64,000 nucleotides of DNA from Membranipora membranacea (lineage: Eukaryota; Bryozoa; Gymnolaemata; Cheilostomatida; Membraniporidae): positions 9,347,493 through 9,411,492 of the forward strand of contig OU612071.1 in the NCBI GenBank assembly GCA_914767715.1, written 5' to 3'. The notes below the pieces were generated by a model that was not told the origin of the DNA, did no database searches, and was given only the letters and a program-made list of their open reading frames with translations. Made by a program: the position numbers and the translations under genes. This document shows, in pieces, positions 23,331 through 39,032 of this stretch. The first letter of the stretch is position 1, and each line of letters begins with the position of its first letter.

Positions 23331-25845
23331 TTCCCTTTTGCAATTGATCTTTCTTTCTTCGGGTCAGCGCACACTGCAGTCACAGTCAGCCCTGCGATAA
23401 TTTTTCCTCTATCAATTTTACACACAATTTTACTCTGCCATCTCTGATGTTTTTCTTCTTTTGATTGAATTCTTTTTCTTGACAATCAGTACTGTTTTAC
23501 CTCAGGCAAACCATAATTCTTCCTTCCGTATCATACTCAGGTATGCAGTAGATGATTCTTTATATCAGTCCGATTCTATTATTATCTTTAGATCACTTAG
23601 GAACAGCGTTTCATCATCTTTTTTACAAATAGTCATATTTTTGAATTTTATTCTACTTGCCTGCTTCTCAATGCTCATTTCTCCGAGAGGTCTTCTCAGT
23701 TTTTTGTATCTCATTACTGCTCCCTCATTTGAGGGACATTTCAATTGAAATTTGCCTTTGATTCCATTATTTGGCTGCCATCTCATTTTATCTGCAGTTT
23801 TGTAACTTAATACTTTTCTCCATCATTTGAGGGTATTTACTTTGAAATGTGTCACAGATCACATTTTTTGGCTGCAATCTCATTTTTATATTCATTTTTT
23901 GAATCCTATTACTGGTCTCCATAATGACTTCTCGTACGCAATAAAGGTCCTTATATTTATATCCAATTCAAAATCATGGTTTATCACGGACAAATAGGTA
24001 CTCGATTCATACTGATGCATTCTGGTCTCACATCTTGTTGCATATCATAAGAGGATACATGTGTTTGAGTGAGCCTTGCTGAGATTTGTTTGGGGTTCGG
24101 GAAATCGAGGTCTACCCTGTGGGTTCACATCAGGTAGTGACATCAAGCTCGCATGAAAATATTCAGGTTCAGTTTAGGCATCGCTTGTACAAAGGCAAGC
24201 AAATTACAATTTGGTTTATTCCTGAATTGAGCTACATAGTTGCATCAAAAGACTACTATGCTTGTTAGTAGTTAGTACAAAGCACCTTACAAATGCTGGT
24301 TAGTAGCTAGTACAAAGCAGCTTTCCAACTACTAGCCATTGATCCATAAATATAATATAATAGCAGTGCCTGCATAAACTTTGTATTTATTGCACCCTCT
24401 CCGCTGTAACCTGCAGCATGGCTGTAATATTGCCTGTACAGAGTTCATTATTTTTTATTTCTTATCCAAACAAAATTTCCTGTCCAACGGTATATATCTT
24501 GTTTGTGTAAAACCGGTATGAGGGGATTTGTGATAAGCTAAACACAAAATAAGTCTATTTATACACTTTGTTGTGTGTTTCAGTATCATTAAAATTATTT
24601 CTGGTTTTGCTAGACAGATATAAAATGGATAGATAGATCAAGAGTTTTATGTAGAAGATGTTAATATTTTAATATTTCCTTCTAAACTTATTAGTTTTTT
24701 GAGTTATGACAAGTTTTATAACCTCATGTCATTCCAATGAATATTAACCAGAACAGCTAACAGGAGGGATTATATGCCTGATTGTATAGATGACACACAA
24801 AGGGTTATTATTTTTGTCCTTACCGATGCCTTACATACTCTACTATAGTAGTAAATCTTTTCTGGGTGATAGGAGTAACAGTTTTGGTGCTGTCCACATA
24901 CCATATCAGTACAGCTCAGAGTTTACACTGTTTACCAATACATTTTCATGTAAACCATACCATGTGACCCGGGTTTTTCTTTACAATAATAGGAGTGTTC
25001 CCACAGAATTCCATCGGTTTTCCTATCGCATATGATAGTTTCCCAGTGTCATATTTTTGGCCCCTAAAAATGGCCCCAGCTACTTATTGTGTCCTTAGAG
25101 AGGTGTATATTTTGTTTTTATGAACACTCCTAGGCCTACTCATGTGCCCTAGATCAGCCATGCTCAACCTTGGCCAAATCGGCCACTTCGGCCAAATTGG
25201 TCATATTGTTCGGCCAAATGCAACCTTACAACAGAAAAAAGTTGAGACACATTTTCACATCTTGTTCAAAAGTAAAAGATATAACAGAAATTCTGCAGTA
25301 TTCGGTCACAACAGATATATCAGGAAGCACACATAGAAAATTCAATTGTTGCTCTGTTGTAGTAAAAGGGGTATATTCATGGGTAGGTGAGCAAGAAAAC
25401 CACGGGAAGGAAACTTGCCATAATAGCCCAAATAATCCTCTATTTAATCTATTTATGTCTATCATTACCAGGTGATATTAGTAGGATCAGTACTACTACT
25501 ACTACAGATCTAGTACTACCGTTTTTATTGGGAAATTTCTATATTTCATAATGTTCAGAGCTCATCAACAAATTAAACTCTGAAATGTGTGAGCTATTCT
25601 TCAGCACCATGGCCTGCCTGAAAACATATATCCACACCAATATGGGCAAGGCTTGAAAACATTGTCTTGTTTTCTTTCTTTTACCAAAACTGTAAGGGTA
25701 TCCACTTTTCTTAAGATAGCACACCAATGGTTTGAAATAAAGATTATGTTATATTGTTTAACATTTAACATGTTTTAAATTGTTTGTAGAGGGGCCAAGG
25801 ATTTGTTTGCAAAAATACTAAACAAATCTTAGGTTTCAATATTTT
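23331..25845. other. Intergenic stretch, no gene seen
   Basis: The stretch is AT-rich with no recognisable coding signal. It contains a short direct duplication near 24,262-24,330 ('gttagtagttagtacaaagc' variants) and clustered GGCCAAAT(C/T)GG motifs at about 25,172-25,216. Open frames here are short and low in complexity. Confidence 0.5.
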
Positions 25846-25886
25846 GTATGTAAAATGTCATGCTAATAGCATGACATTTTACATAC
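25846..25886. repeat. 41-bp near-perfect hairpin
   Basis: Two exactly complementary 20-nt arms (25,846-25,865 and 25,867-25,886) flank a single A. The left arm begins GTATGTAAAATG. A perfect stem of this length with a one-base centre is unlikely by chance in unique sequence and could form a cruciform or an RNA stem. Confidence 0.9.
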
Positions 25887-26232
25887 ATACATTTAAAACA
25901 TTCCAAGTGAAGCAAACAGTATTAAATTTGTCTTTTAAAAGTTTGTGTTACGACCAGGATTTATATTTAAATGGAATTTAATGAGTTTGTTAATGATTCT
26001 GGGCATAGTAATTACCGTCGTGAAATGTCTTGTTGCTTAGACCAAAACAAGTACCTTGTATTTAATTTGCCTATTAAATTTTCTCGTTCAGACCCCCATG
26101 ATGTATATATATTCAAGTGCAACTAATTTGTCGGTATGATGGTAAACAATTCGTAATTATTGCCCTGCTTTTAACTTGTCAATATCCAATTTCAAGTGTT
26201 GGCTTCTTAGATTATAGAAGGCCGTCCTATGA

Positions 26233-27783
26233 CCAGTCAGTACTTCTGCGAACAGCTACTATGCATCTGTAGGTGGTGAACGAATCTCAGACATTGATCC
26301 GGATAAAACCCCAGAATCTAAGACTCTACAACCCCTCAGTATAGGCGAGGTAAAACATCTACTCAATAAATTTGACACCTCAAAAGCAACATCTGAGGAG
26401 GATTTCCCAACCTGGGTCTCCTTGGAAGGGAAAGAGGATATATGCGTCCCACTGTGTAATATAATCAACTGCATGCTCGCAAGTGCCGAATATCCAGACA
26501 GGTGGAAACGCGCGCAGATCAACCCTATTCCTAAGATATGGTGTCCTACTAAGAACAAGGACTACCGCCCAATATCACTGCTCTGTCACCTGGGCAAGTT
26601 TTGTGAAGAAATGATCATCAACAAATTGAGAACGCAGCTGGATAAAGTAATCGATCCGTCGCAGTTTGCATACCAGCCTAAAATTGGGACAGTAGATGCA
26701 TTGATTCAGGTCATGGAGGACATCACTGCCCAACTTGATAAGCCTCATACTAAATTTATTCAGAGTGCAGCATTAGACTTTTCAAAAGCCTTCGACCGCT
26801 TGCAACCTGCTATATTGGTTGAGAAAATCCAAAAATATGAATTTAACCATGAGGGGATAACTCTTGTTAGCAGCTTCCTTCACAGACGAATGCAGTGTGT
26901 CAAATACGGCAATAGCAGATCTACATATATCAGTGCAAAGATTGGTGCCCCGCAAGGAACTAAGCTTGGACCGATACTCTGGCTGATTTATTCCAATGAT
27001 CTTAAAGCAGAGAGATACAATCACGTAAAATACGCTGACGACACAACATTCTATGTAGCAGTCAATAACCATGCCGATCAATCAGCCATCGCTCCCGCCA
27101 TACAATCAACTCAATCATGGTCTGCTAATAATAACATGCTTCTGAATGCTGACAAGACGGAGATTATGAACTCATCCCTGAGTCATCATTACACCTATGA
27201 TAACCAGTTACATATAGATTATTATTTTTTGACACCAAGCCCTTGCACAAAGTTTTTGGGAATATTAATAGATAACAAGCTTTCTTTTAACAATCATGTC
27301 GATAATTTAGTCACTAAGTGCAACTCGAGGCTATTTTTAATGAGGAAGTTAAGAACAATAGGTCTAAGTAATGAAGGGCTTAAATTATTTTACACTACAA
27401 ACATTCGATCAGTAGTGTGCTGTTGTGCCCCTGCTTGGATCACGTTCCTGTCTAACCACAACAAAGATCGGTTGGAACGAATTCAGCGATCAGCAACACG
27501 AATAATCTACCCTGACGCTGAAAATGACGAGAGGCTCACACTTTTAAGCATTCCTCATTTAAATGATTTTATGTTAAATCTTTCCTTTTCTCATTTTACA
27601 AAAATAATGGGTAGCAAGTCTCATCCACACTACCACAGACTGATTTTTAGCTCTGCAACCAGGACATCCTCTCGGGCCAGCCAGACATTCCGCCCTATCC
27701 GATGCCGTACTGCTAAACAGTCTAATAGCTTTTTGAACTACTTCATGACATATCACGATAATGGTTTCATTTATAAAGAGTAG
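26233..27783 (+). mobile_element. 5'-truncated LINE with intact reverse transcriptase
   Basis: An open frame of about 517 codons runs from a stop at 26,230 to TAG at 27,781. Motifs in order: YYASVG near the start, WKRAQINPIPK, DYRPISLL, DFSKAFDRL (motif A, catalytic Asp), GAPQGTKLGPILW, KYADDT (motif C, two catalytic Asp), FLGILIDNKL and a C-terminal HFTKIMG region. This order is typical of non-LTR retrotransposons of the CR1/Jockey group. The upstream endonuclease is missing, as expected for 5' truncation. No internal stop is visible, so the insertion may be fairly recent. The 3' end is marked by a TCAAAG array. It sits about where the intron before receptor A's transmembrane exon would be. 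Confidence 0.92.
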
Positions 27784-27868
27784 ATAATTGTCATTTTTTA
27801 GTAACCATCTTAACCAGCTGTAATGCATTCAGTGTTGTCTCCTCGGAGATATTGTTATGCACAATACA

Positions 27869-27901
27869 TCAAAGTCAAAGTCAAAGTCAAAGTCAAGTCA
27901 A
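27869..27901 (+). repeat. TCAAAG tandem array at LINE 3' end
   Basis: Five or so TCAAAG/TCAAG units lie about 85 bp after the LINE stop codon. Short tandem repeats in place of poly-A are a known 3' terminus of CR1-like and related LINEs and mark the end of this insertion. Confidence 0.8.
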
Positions 27902-28442
27902 GTTCTTGCTCCTGGTTGTGAGATACAGCGGCTCGGATATAACACCACAACGTATCCCTCATGGTGAACCCCTTCCATTTGTTGCCTAACAGGCCCTCAC
28001 ACCCTAGGCTACCAATATCCTCCTTGCCTCTTTTCCCTTACCAAAGGAAATCTGTAAAATATTTGCATTCAACTTTCCACCTAATGGCCCATTGGCAGTA
28101 TTTTTATATTGAGTTTCCTACTTACTGTCTGATGCAGCCTGTTTCTAGAAATCCGAGTTCACCACTCAGTGCTGCAATATCTATGTTCAAGTTCATGCGA
28201 TATTATCGCACACTGTCTCTCAGGCCTTTCTACATTCCGTCAATCAAGCTTAGCTCTAATTTTCCAAGACGCAACTTTTAGTTCTGGACCTTTTTATCCT
28301 GGGCTAATTTAAAATGTGAGTGCAGTATATTTCACCAATTTGAAGTATCATCTCAAAGCTCGCTAGTGAGCCATGTCGGAATAATTTTATAAAACTATGA
28401 CATTGTTTATAATTTGTTACACCTATTTATCATACACAGCAG
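27902..28442. other. Sequence between LINE and receptor A
   Basis: I see no coding exon here. The last 60 bp or so before 28,443 align with the intron before the transmembrane exon of receptor B. Homology is lost upstream of about 28,380, so the tail exon of A is missing, displaced by the LINE, or too diverged to see. Confidence 0.5.
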
Positions 28443-28643
28443 GGCCAGATGTGCAGGAAACTTATCCAAGGGACGAGAAAAAGGAATCAAAGGGGCATGG
28501 CAAGAGGTGTGTACTCATTCTTCTGCTGATTTCTATTCTCGCTCTGCTAGCCTCATGTGCTGCTTTAATACTCACAGCGACGAAGATCAATGAACTTGGT
28601 GATCGTATAGACCAGATTGGAAAGCAGACAGCTCAGGCACAGA
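28443..28643 (+). CDS. Receptor A transmembrane exon
   Basis: This 201-nt exon is phase 1 at both ends (acceptor ...cagcag|GG, donor CAG A|gtgag). It encodes GPDVQETYPRDEKKESK, a basic GKR, a hydrophobic span from CVLILLLISILALL to about LILTATK, then a short amphipathic NELGDRIDQIGKQTAQAQ stalk. Positive charges before the span predict N-terminus inside, that is type II topology. Paralogs at 42,632-42,832 and 56,594-56,794 have exactly the same length and phases. The next exon in frame is the SRCR exon at 30,062. The product would be anchored at the cell surface. The ligand is unknown. Confidence 0.82.
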
Positions 28644-30930
<2,287 letters not shown>

Positions 30931-31199
30931 ACATCACAGAAAACCTCAGGAACAATCACAATCCCTGATGAAACTTGCTATAAGTTTATATAACATCTAA
31001 AATCAAATTGTTTACAACAATTCAAATCTCCATACATATTTGCTGTTGGCTAAATGTCTGCTCTAGGATATTCTTACATCATATTGTGATTGGTTTATCA
31101 TACATAAATAACATGAATTTTCTACAAGGGTTCTCTATTTAGATTGCATTCAGCTGCAAGCTTAACCTCAACACAAATATCAACCACCACAATTTTCGA

Positions 31200-32565
31200 A
31201 TCAGGTCAATAAAGCGGTATGTGGATGGATGAATAACAGTTGTATGTACAACTGTGTTATACTGGTCTACTTAGTTATCTCCTTTACTATTTAGTGCCAC
31301 TGGCATTGACACAAAAATACACCTATATTACATAATATACACATAACAAATTCACCTTATGTATTATGATATTGTTTTATGCAATTCGAATTTAAAATAT
31401 AAGTCAACTGTACTCTTATTTAGACCCAGCCAAACAGTTGATACCCCAGTTTCATGATTTTTATCCATGCTCATTATTCAGGGCATTTTTTCTACAAACT
31501 ACTCCATTGCAACGATTTCTCGAAATTGTTCTGTAGTTGGTTTTAAAATAAATCTTATCTCATCATAATTATCATATTATTTTTATTCTGGTTATAATAA
31601 AAATTATGTATTGTTAAAACTCAAATTCTGTTGCTGCTATCCCGAGCAAACAATGTTGTATCAAACAAATCATTCTAATGAAAGCGACAACATTTGATAA
31701 TTAGACAGATAAGATTCAAAGTGACTATTGTCACATACTTGCCAAACAATAGGGATTATGAGAAACTGCACTCAAATCATGCAATATCACACATATTGGT
31801 CACCGTTACACCAGCAAGGCAGTTTGTATTATCATCACCAGCCAGATGAACATATGATGAGACCCTGATCCTTGTTCGTTTGTTCACAGCCAAGGCAGGG
31901 TAAAGTGTTCAAGCCAGAACAATCAGGAAATACCTAGTTTTGAGCTGTATTCAAGTGACAACCTATGATAGTAAGCGAGGAAGAATACCAGTTTAATCTC
32001 AATCAGGCTGTGCAAGCATAGAAGGTGGAAGTTCTCTGCGAATTAGAAGAAGAGGAAATGGTATTTTAATAACTCATCATATCCATAAACACCGCACATG
32101 CTCAACTTTCTTTTGAGGTCGTTTCTTTTTGATGGCTTCGGTGAGATCACGATTCTGCAACGGTCCATATGCTTAAGAGCATTGCTGCTTGTGTGTTGAG
32201 TCAATTTTGTCAACTCCAATTGCTAAGTAAGAATATAAAAATAATTGTGGTGACAGAGGATTAGTAAATATTAGGCAGTTTCTGTTGTTTGCTTTTCTCA
32301 AGAGATTCTGACATCTGTCATTTCATTCTCTGTAATCAGATCTGCAGGTTAGGACTGGGCGTTAGATATTCATAGCTGTATATCTTCAGTTGCAGGGCGA
32401 TGTATTCACATAATGTAGGTTAGATTGAGCTATTTTTCCAGCATCTAAACTGACAATTCAGGTACAGCTGTTTTGGATTCTTGATAGCTGTCGGAAGGGC
32501 AGACTCTTTTGCATTAGTCCATTAGTGCTCTAAAATTTAGGGATGAACGGTAGATGAATATAGCG
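31200..32565. repeat. SRCR 3' flank repeat, copy at A
   Basis: About 1.3 kb downstream of the SRCR stop recurs, inverted, at 36,110-37,320 and 45,150-46,430, always following an SRCR last exon on the coding strand. It was therefore duplicated together with the gene. It contains an AATAAA near 31,207 that could serve polyadenylation. No coding frame is evident. Confidence 0.75.
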
Positions 32566-32694
32566 TGAGCTGACAGGATTTTGATCCCTAGGCCTACTGT
32601 AGTCCTAGTAAAACGCAAAAGGAAGAAGGTAGCATCAGCTATGCCTGCTAAACAGTAAATCAGATTCACTTCCACCTCATCTCAATAGGTATTT

Positions 32695-33070
32695 CCATTG
32701 ACCTGGCATTAGCTATCCTTCACTATTGTCCCATGCTTCAAATGAGTGGTCCACTCCCATGTCGAATGATGAATGCTTACGATTTCCATGATGAAAAAAT
32801 ATGAAAAGGATCTGCTGCGGCCGAGATTTGAACCCAGGCCTCACGCATCGAAGTCATATTTTGCATGTGCACTATCCATTCATCTGCCTTACACCCCAAT
32901 GAGAATCAAAATGGGTCTTGAATTCGAATGAATAAATGCGAACCAATGCAGAAGTCAAGCAAAATGCTAATCCCATGTATCAATTAGCCCTAAATCCGAT
33001 GTCACGTAGACATATGGAAACGTAGTGATTCCCACCCAACAGCCGATCAGGTTAGAGCTGACTCATTGGC
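32695..33070 (-). mobile_element. tRNA-derived SINE-like element, copy 1
   Basis: On the minus strand a GGTTCAAATC box (near 32,830) resembles the B box of a tRNA promoter. The flanking sequence on both sides is shared with 63,615-64,000 ('tccatgcctcgaatgag' and 'cccatgtatc..' blocks). A shared element of about 370 bp with a tRNA-like head fits a SINE. Confidence 0.7.
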
Positions 33071-36000
33071 TAGCCTATACATGCGCTTTTCTCTCAAGTA
33101 TATATTATGTATATATATATATATGTTGTATATGTGCTTTTGTTGTTTGTTGCAAACATTGCCAGCTCACAACTTAATGATGGTGGCCGTATTAGCAGCT
33201 TAATTGGGTTATGTCTCTTGGAGTAATCTCCTGTGATTATTTACAGATGAGACCATACTTTTGCAAAGTTGTATATAAGCCATAGAGTAAGCAGATGAGA
33301 CCTTGCTGTAAAAAATCCTTGGTTTCAGCTAACTACAATTAATCTTCGTATTCGGTAATATCAAAAATTGAGTTATATGCTGAAATAAAAAGTTCCGATA
33401 AATCTTAATTTTTAATACAATTCAAATTAAATAATAATGCATTAAAATATAAAAACTTGATCTATCACAATGAAATACAATGTGAGGAAGGGAGGTTACT
33501 TGAAATAAACAGCTATAAATGTTTTGCAAAATAGTTCCATATATATATAATGTGATTGTAATGAATATAGAATTGTTTTGTATGAATCCGCCCCATTTTC
33601 CCAATGTCCTTTTCCCACCAAACTATTCTCCCACTTCCTGTTATCCCACTTTGCCTTTTTCCCACCAAACCATTACCCCACCTAGTTGATCTTCCACTCT
33701 ACCATTTTCCCACCTGGACGTTTTCCAACCAATCCAGTTTCCCACCTGGACATTCTCCCAGCGATCCATTTTTCCACTTAGACATTTGCTCAACACGCCA
33801 GTTTCCCATCAGGCCGTTTTCCCAAAAAGCGATTTTTCAACAAGACAATTTCCCACCAAACCATTTACACAAAAAGACAATTAACCACAGCGCTGTTTTC
33901 CCACCACAACAATTTTTCACCGCATAGTTCTTTTTTCAGGCTGAGCTGTTCACATTTCACAAATACGTTAACAATGTTCACATCCAGCCAACACTAGAGA
34001 AAATAGCTTTCACTCCGATTTTATGATGCGTTGTCTACACTAGATTTTTACGAATTGAATTTGATGTTGTCCCCACATGAACTGAAAAACATTGGAGCCT
34101 AATCAAGCTGATAAGAAGTCCAGCATCAATCCAACAGTCAAACCACTGCAGCAGTCTGTCAAAGTAGTTTTCAATTGTCTATTTTACCATTGTACTGAAA
34201 CACTCACAGTAGTAGTATGTATCAGTATTGTCAGCATTCAATTGATTTGCAAAATAATTCATCGCAAACCATATTTTATCACGATAAGAGGGGGTTTTTC
34301 TAGCTTTTATTTTGTGACCCTGCCATTCCTGACTATCCTGAGGGGTTGGAGTGCTGTGAGGTTTTTGTTGGGGGGGGGGCACTTTAAGCCTAGAGAGCAA
34401 TTGAGTGCAATAAAAATTTAATTGTCTGGGTTTTTGACGAGTGTCTAAGCTGAAAGTTCACAAGCAGATTACCGTCGCTGCAATTTAGATCGAATTATTT
34501 AGACAGGCTTGAGCTATCTCAACAAGTGATAACTTAAAAAAAAGAATGACTTATCATTTTAAATTACAGGTGAGGTCATTCCCGAATAGAAATCAGCTAA
34601 ATCTTGATTGTATTTTTTAGGGATTTTGTTGTTATTTTAGTGTTTAACGCTACTGATAAAATTGATAAAATATATAAATGAAGTGCAATCGAGTGAGTGA
34701 TGAAATCAATGTGTAAATTATTGCAGAAGCAATATATCAAATGCATTGAACCGTCTGATAGCCTAAGGTAGAGTGTAGGCTGCCCAACTGTAAAACCTCA
34801 AAGGCCAAATGAAAGACGCACTAGCAAGGATGAGTACCCTCACTAGCTGCAGTTACCACTGCCCCCACAGACAGGAAGGCAGGAGGCCAGGCTTGTGGGC
34901 ACTTAACGCTCTGCAGTTATCACCACTCGAATTAGGTACTTATTGTACAGTGACAAGCTAGTGCACAGCAAAGACCTCTCACTCTGATTGTTGTTAGCTC
35001 ATTTTAAGTGTTGTGTCACTGAACCGATCTATATCTAGACCTGAGGATCTCCTTACTCGGGGGGATTTATCTTACATGCATGAGCTCATCATTTTAGTAT
35101 TACTAGTTTTTTTCTCACAGTTGGTTTATAACACAAACGTTCGAGTTGCATGATGCCGCAGTTTGGGAGAGGACAAATCCAAATTCAAATATTTGTTATT
35201 GCAAAATTCTCGGAGGTGGCCCTGAGTTGACTCAGTTAAAAAACCATAAATCTTGATTGGCTAGCCAGCTAACTTGGTAATAAGAAAAGAGCTCAATTGT
35301 CTACATGGGTAAAATTAACATATTATTACCTTTATTTTAGGCATCTGCAAACACGGAGTTGGGAATTTAAAAAAATTAAAAATGCCCAGCTGGGAAAAAT
35401 AGAATTTTAGGGGATTACCCTAACGCTGCGATACCCACCAATGCAACCACGTACCTTACCTATTAATAAAGAGTACGACCTCTCTCTATACTGAGTACGA
35501 GGACTCTCTAGGACTCATTGGGAATATTATAGACCTGACTTTGGGTTCGCCTTTAGGACTTAATTTTGGAGGCTGGATTTGGCTAACTACATATTTATCT
35601 ACAAATTATAAGCTCTAAAACTGAACTATACGAAACCCCTCAACTAAGGCAGTCAGGCTGCATATTGGCTGAAGTGTCATACTGATAGCCAAACCTACTC
35701 TCTCTATGGATGTCATAGCTAGAGCTCCACAGGCTATTGCCCCCCCCCCCCTCCACCGGCCCGATGTCAATAGGATCCTGTTCGTGTAGTATGTATATTT
35801 CTCACTCACTAGTTCATCACTGTCACCGTCACACTCTTCAGCCGGACATACTAAGGCCTGCCTTACTCTGGCATATACAAAATTCTTGATACCTAGTATA
35901 AGACTAAATACTAATTTCGGAATGCAGATGCTGCTGATTTCATATGTTTGAGTTTGCACAATGATTATGAAAATATCAGGAGTGGGATACTTATAGACTT

Positions 36001-36109
36001 TATAACAGAGTTTCTCTTAGAGGACATGTTTGGGAGCACAGTCTTCAACAACCCAATTCACTTAGCTCTTATTAGGTCTAAGCAGGCCTTAGGATCCGAA
36101 TCCTGCCGG
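33071..36109. other. Spacer of inverted duplication 2
   Basis: Apart from the minisatellite the spacer holds a TA microsatellite near 33,100-33,125, a 10-base G run at about 34,370, a C run at about 35,740 and AT-rich unique sequence. A 115-codon minus-strand frame at 35,615-35,959 includes an acidic EECDGDSDELVSE stretch but has no recognisable domain. I do not call it a gene. Confidence 0.45.
33600..33935. repeat. Minisatellite of TTTCCCACCA-type units
   Basis: About 20 degenerate units of 15-17 bp follow the pattern TTTTCCCACC-N-ACCA. The open frame across it reads as a Pro/Phe/His-rich string and is an artefact of the repeat. Confidence 0.85.
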
Positions 36110-37570
36110 CTAAAGATGCAATCAACTATCGTTCATCCCTAAATATTGAAGCGGCTGCCCTACATATAGCTGTCACGAATCCTATTCAGATTGCCTTGAA
36201 TCGCCAGTTCAAGCCAACCTACATTATGTGAATACATAAATATTTAACTGAACATATTCAGCTATGAGAATTGAAGGCTCAGTCCGATACCTGCAGAGGA
36301 GGAAATCACAAATGTCAGAATCTTTCGAGAAAAGAGTTGGCATTTGCAGCAACAGAAACCGACTAATATTTACTAATCCTCTGTCAAAATAATGATTTAT
36401 AAATTAGAAACATTATAAAGAATTTTGTGTGGGAATCCCTGTCTTGACACGCTTGCCACAATGTTTTTAAGCATTTGTACCATTTCAGGATCTGGGTCTC
36501 ACCAAAGCCATCAGAGAGAAATGACCTCAAATGAGAGTTGAGAATGTGCGATGTTTATGGATACGATGATTTATTATTACGGTATCTCTTGCTTATTATT
36601 TGCAGAGGCTACCCTCTCTCTATGCTAGTAAAGCCCTATGGGGAATAAACTGGTACTCTTCCTTTCTCACTATCATATGTTGTCACTTGAATACAGCCCG
36701 AAACCAGGTATTTTCTTTTCTTTATGGGTGGAAGACTTTACCCTGCCTTGGCCGCAAACAAACAAACAAGGCCCAGGGCCTCATCATAGGTTCATCTGGC
36801 TGGTAATGATAATACAAACTGCCTTTCTGGTGTAAGGGTGACCAACATGTGTGATATTGCATGATTTGAGGGAGTTTCTCATATTCCCTAGCGTGACAAC
36901 AGTTGCTGTCTGATTGTCAAATGTTGTCGATTTTATTATAATTAATTGTTTGAGACAACCTTGATTGATCAGGACAGCAGCAACAGAGTTTGAGTGTTAA
37001 CAATACATGATTTTCATTACAACTAGAATAATAATAATATGGGGTATCAACTGTTTGGCTGGGTCTAAATAAGAGTACGGTGGACTTATATGTTGGATTC
37101 AAATTGATAAAAACAATATCATAATACATCAGGTGAATTTGTTTAAACATTGGTATCTAGGAAGCCAAATATTGATCGTTAGACAAATAATTATTAAAGG
37201 TACTATAGGTGTATTATTGCGTTAGATAGTAAAGGAGATAACTGTAGACCAGTATGACACAGTTGTACATACAAATGTTATTCATCCATCCACATACCTC
37301 TTAATTGACCTGATTCGAAAATTGTGAATGTTGATATTTATGTTAAGGATAAGCTTGCAGCTAAATACAATCTAAATAGAGAGCCCTCATAGAAATTTCA
37401 TGTCATTTATGATTGGTAAATCTCGACATCACAAAGAATATCCTACATTTAGCCAAAAGCAAATATGTATGGGAATATAAAAGGCTATAAACAATTAGAT
37501 TGTAGATGTTGAATAAACTCATAGCAAGGTACATCAGGGATCGTCACTTTTTCTGAGCTGTCTGTACTCT

Positions 37571-38467
<897 letters not shown>

Positions 38468-38825
38468 TCACTCCTATTAACTTATCATACAGGAGAAAAA
38501 TAGATGGTGAGACACAGATAATTACCCTTTTCTGATTATTTAGCCCAATTTTTATGGTACAAGAAACTATCAGTAATAAGATCAAACAGGCCCTTTCTGT
38601 GCTGATAAACATTATGTTGAAATATATGCATGTGAGAGATGGCCACACAAGAGGCAATACAATCAGCCTGCAATACTTGGGAAAGCCACTTCAGTAGGTA
38701 TACAGTTATTGTGATAATTTAGACCAATGAGGATACAGTGTGAGGTAATTTGCTCAAAGAGCTGGATATCCTGCATGACCTCCATGGATCACGACAATTT
38801 CTGACATCGACACATTGATATTCAC

Positions 38826-39032
38826 CATTATTTTGCGGAAGAATGTTTGGTGAAGATCTCTGTCCGCTAAATTGACATGTCAATGTCTGTAATGAAGATA
38901 TAGCGCTACTTGTAGAACTAGCTGATCTCTGTAGTGATGTAATACTGCTGCGTGCAGAGCTAGCTGATCCCTCAAGTGTTGATATCCTGCCTCGAGATGA
39001 CTGGGTCAGAGTCTCTATTAATGATATTCTAC
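38826..39032 (-). CDS. Receptor B Ser-rich stalk exon
   Basis: This 207-nt (69-codon) exon is phase 1-1, with acceptor tgatctacag|GT and donor AAT G|gtgaat. It encodes four imperfect repeats of about 14 residues with the pattern I-S-x-L at the start of each: ISLIETLTQSSRGR, ISTLEGSASSARSS, ITSLQRSASSTSSA and ISSLQTLTCQ. Two heptads per repeat suggest a coiled-coil or O-glycosylated stalk that lifts the SRCR domain from the membrane and may oligomerise. If the weak gtgaat donor is not used, the frame reads on through YQCVDVRNCRDPW to a stop, giving a secretable or lectin-less end. The same exon is absent in A. Confidence 0.6.

Noticed and set aside
33604-33927. 107-codon Pro/Phe-rich reading frame
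   Set aside because: It is produced entirely by the minisatellite and has no start context, splice sites or homolog.
35615-35959. 114-codon minus-strand frame as a gene
   Set aside because: No recognisable domain. It runs through a C homopolymer, and the acidic patch alone is not enough.
36100-36240. Ankyrin-like stretch (ALHIAV)
   Set aside because: A single short match in a copy of the non-coding 3' flank repeat. The paralogous copies do not keep the frame.
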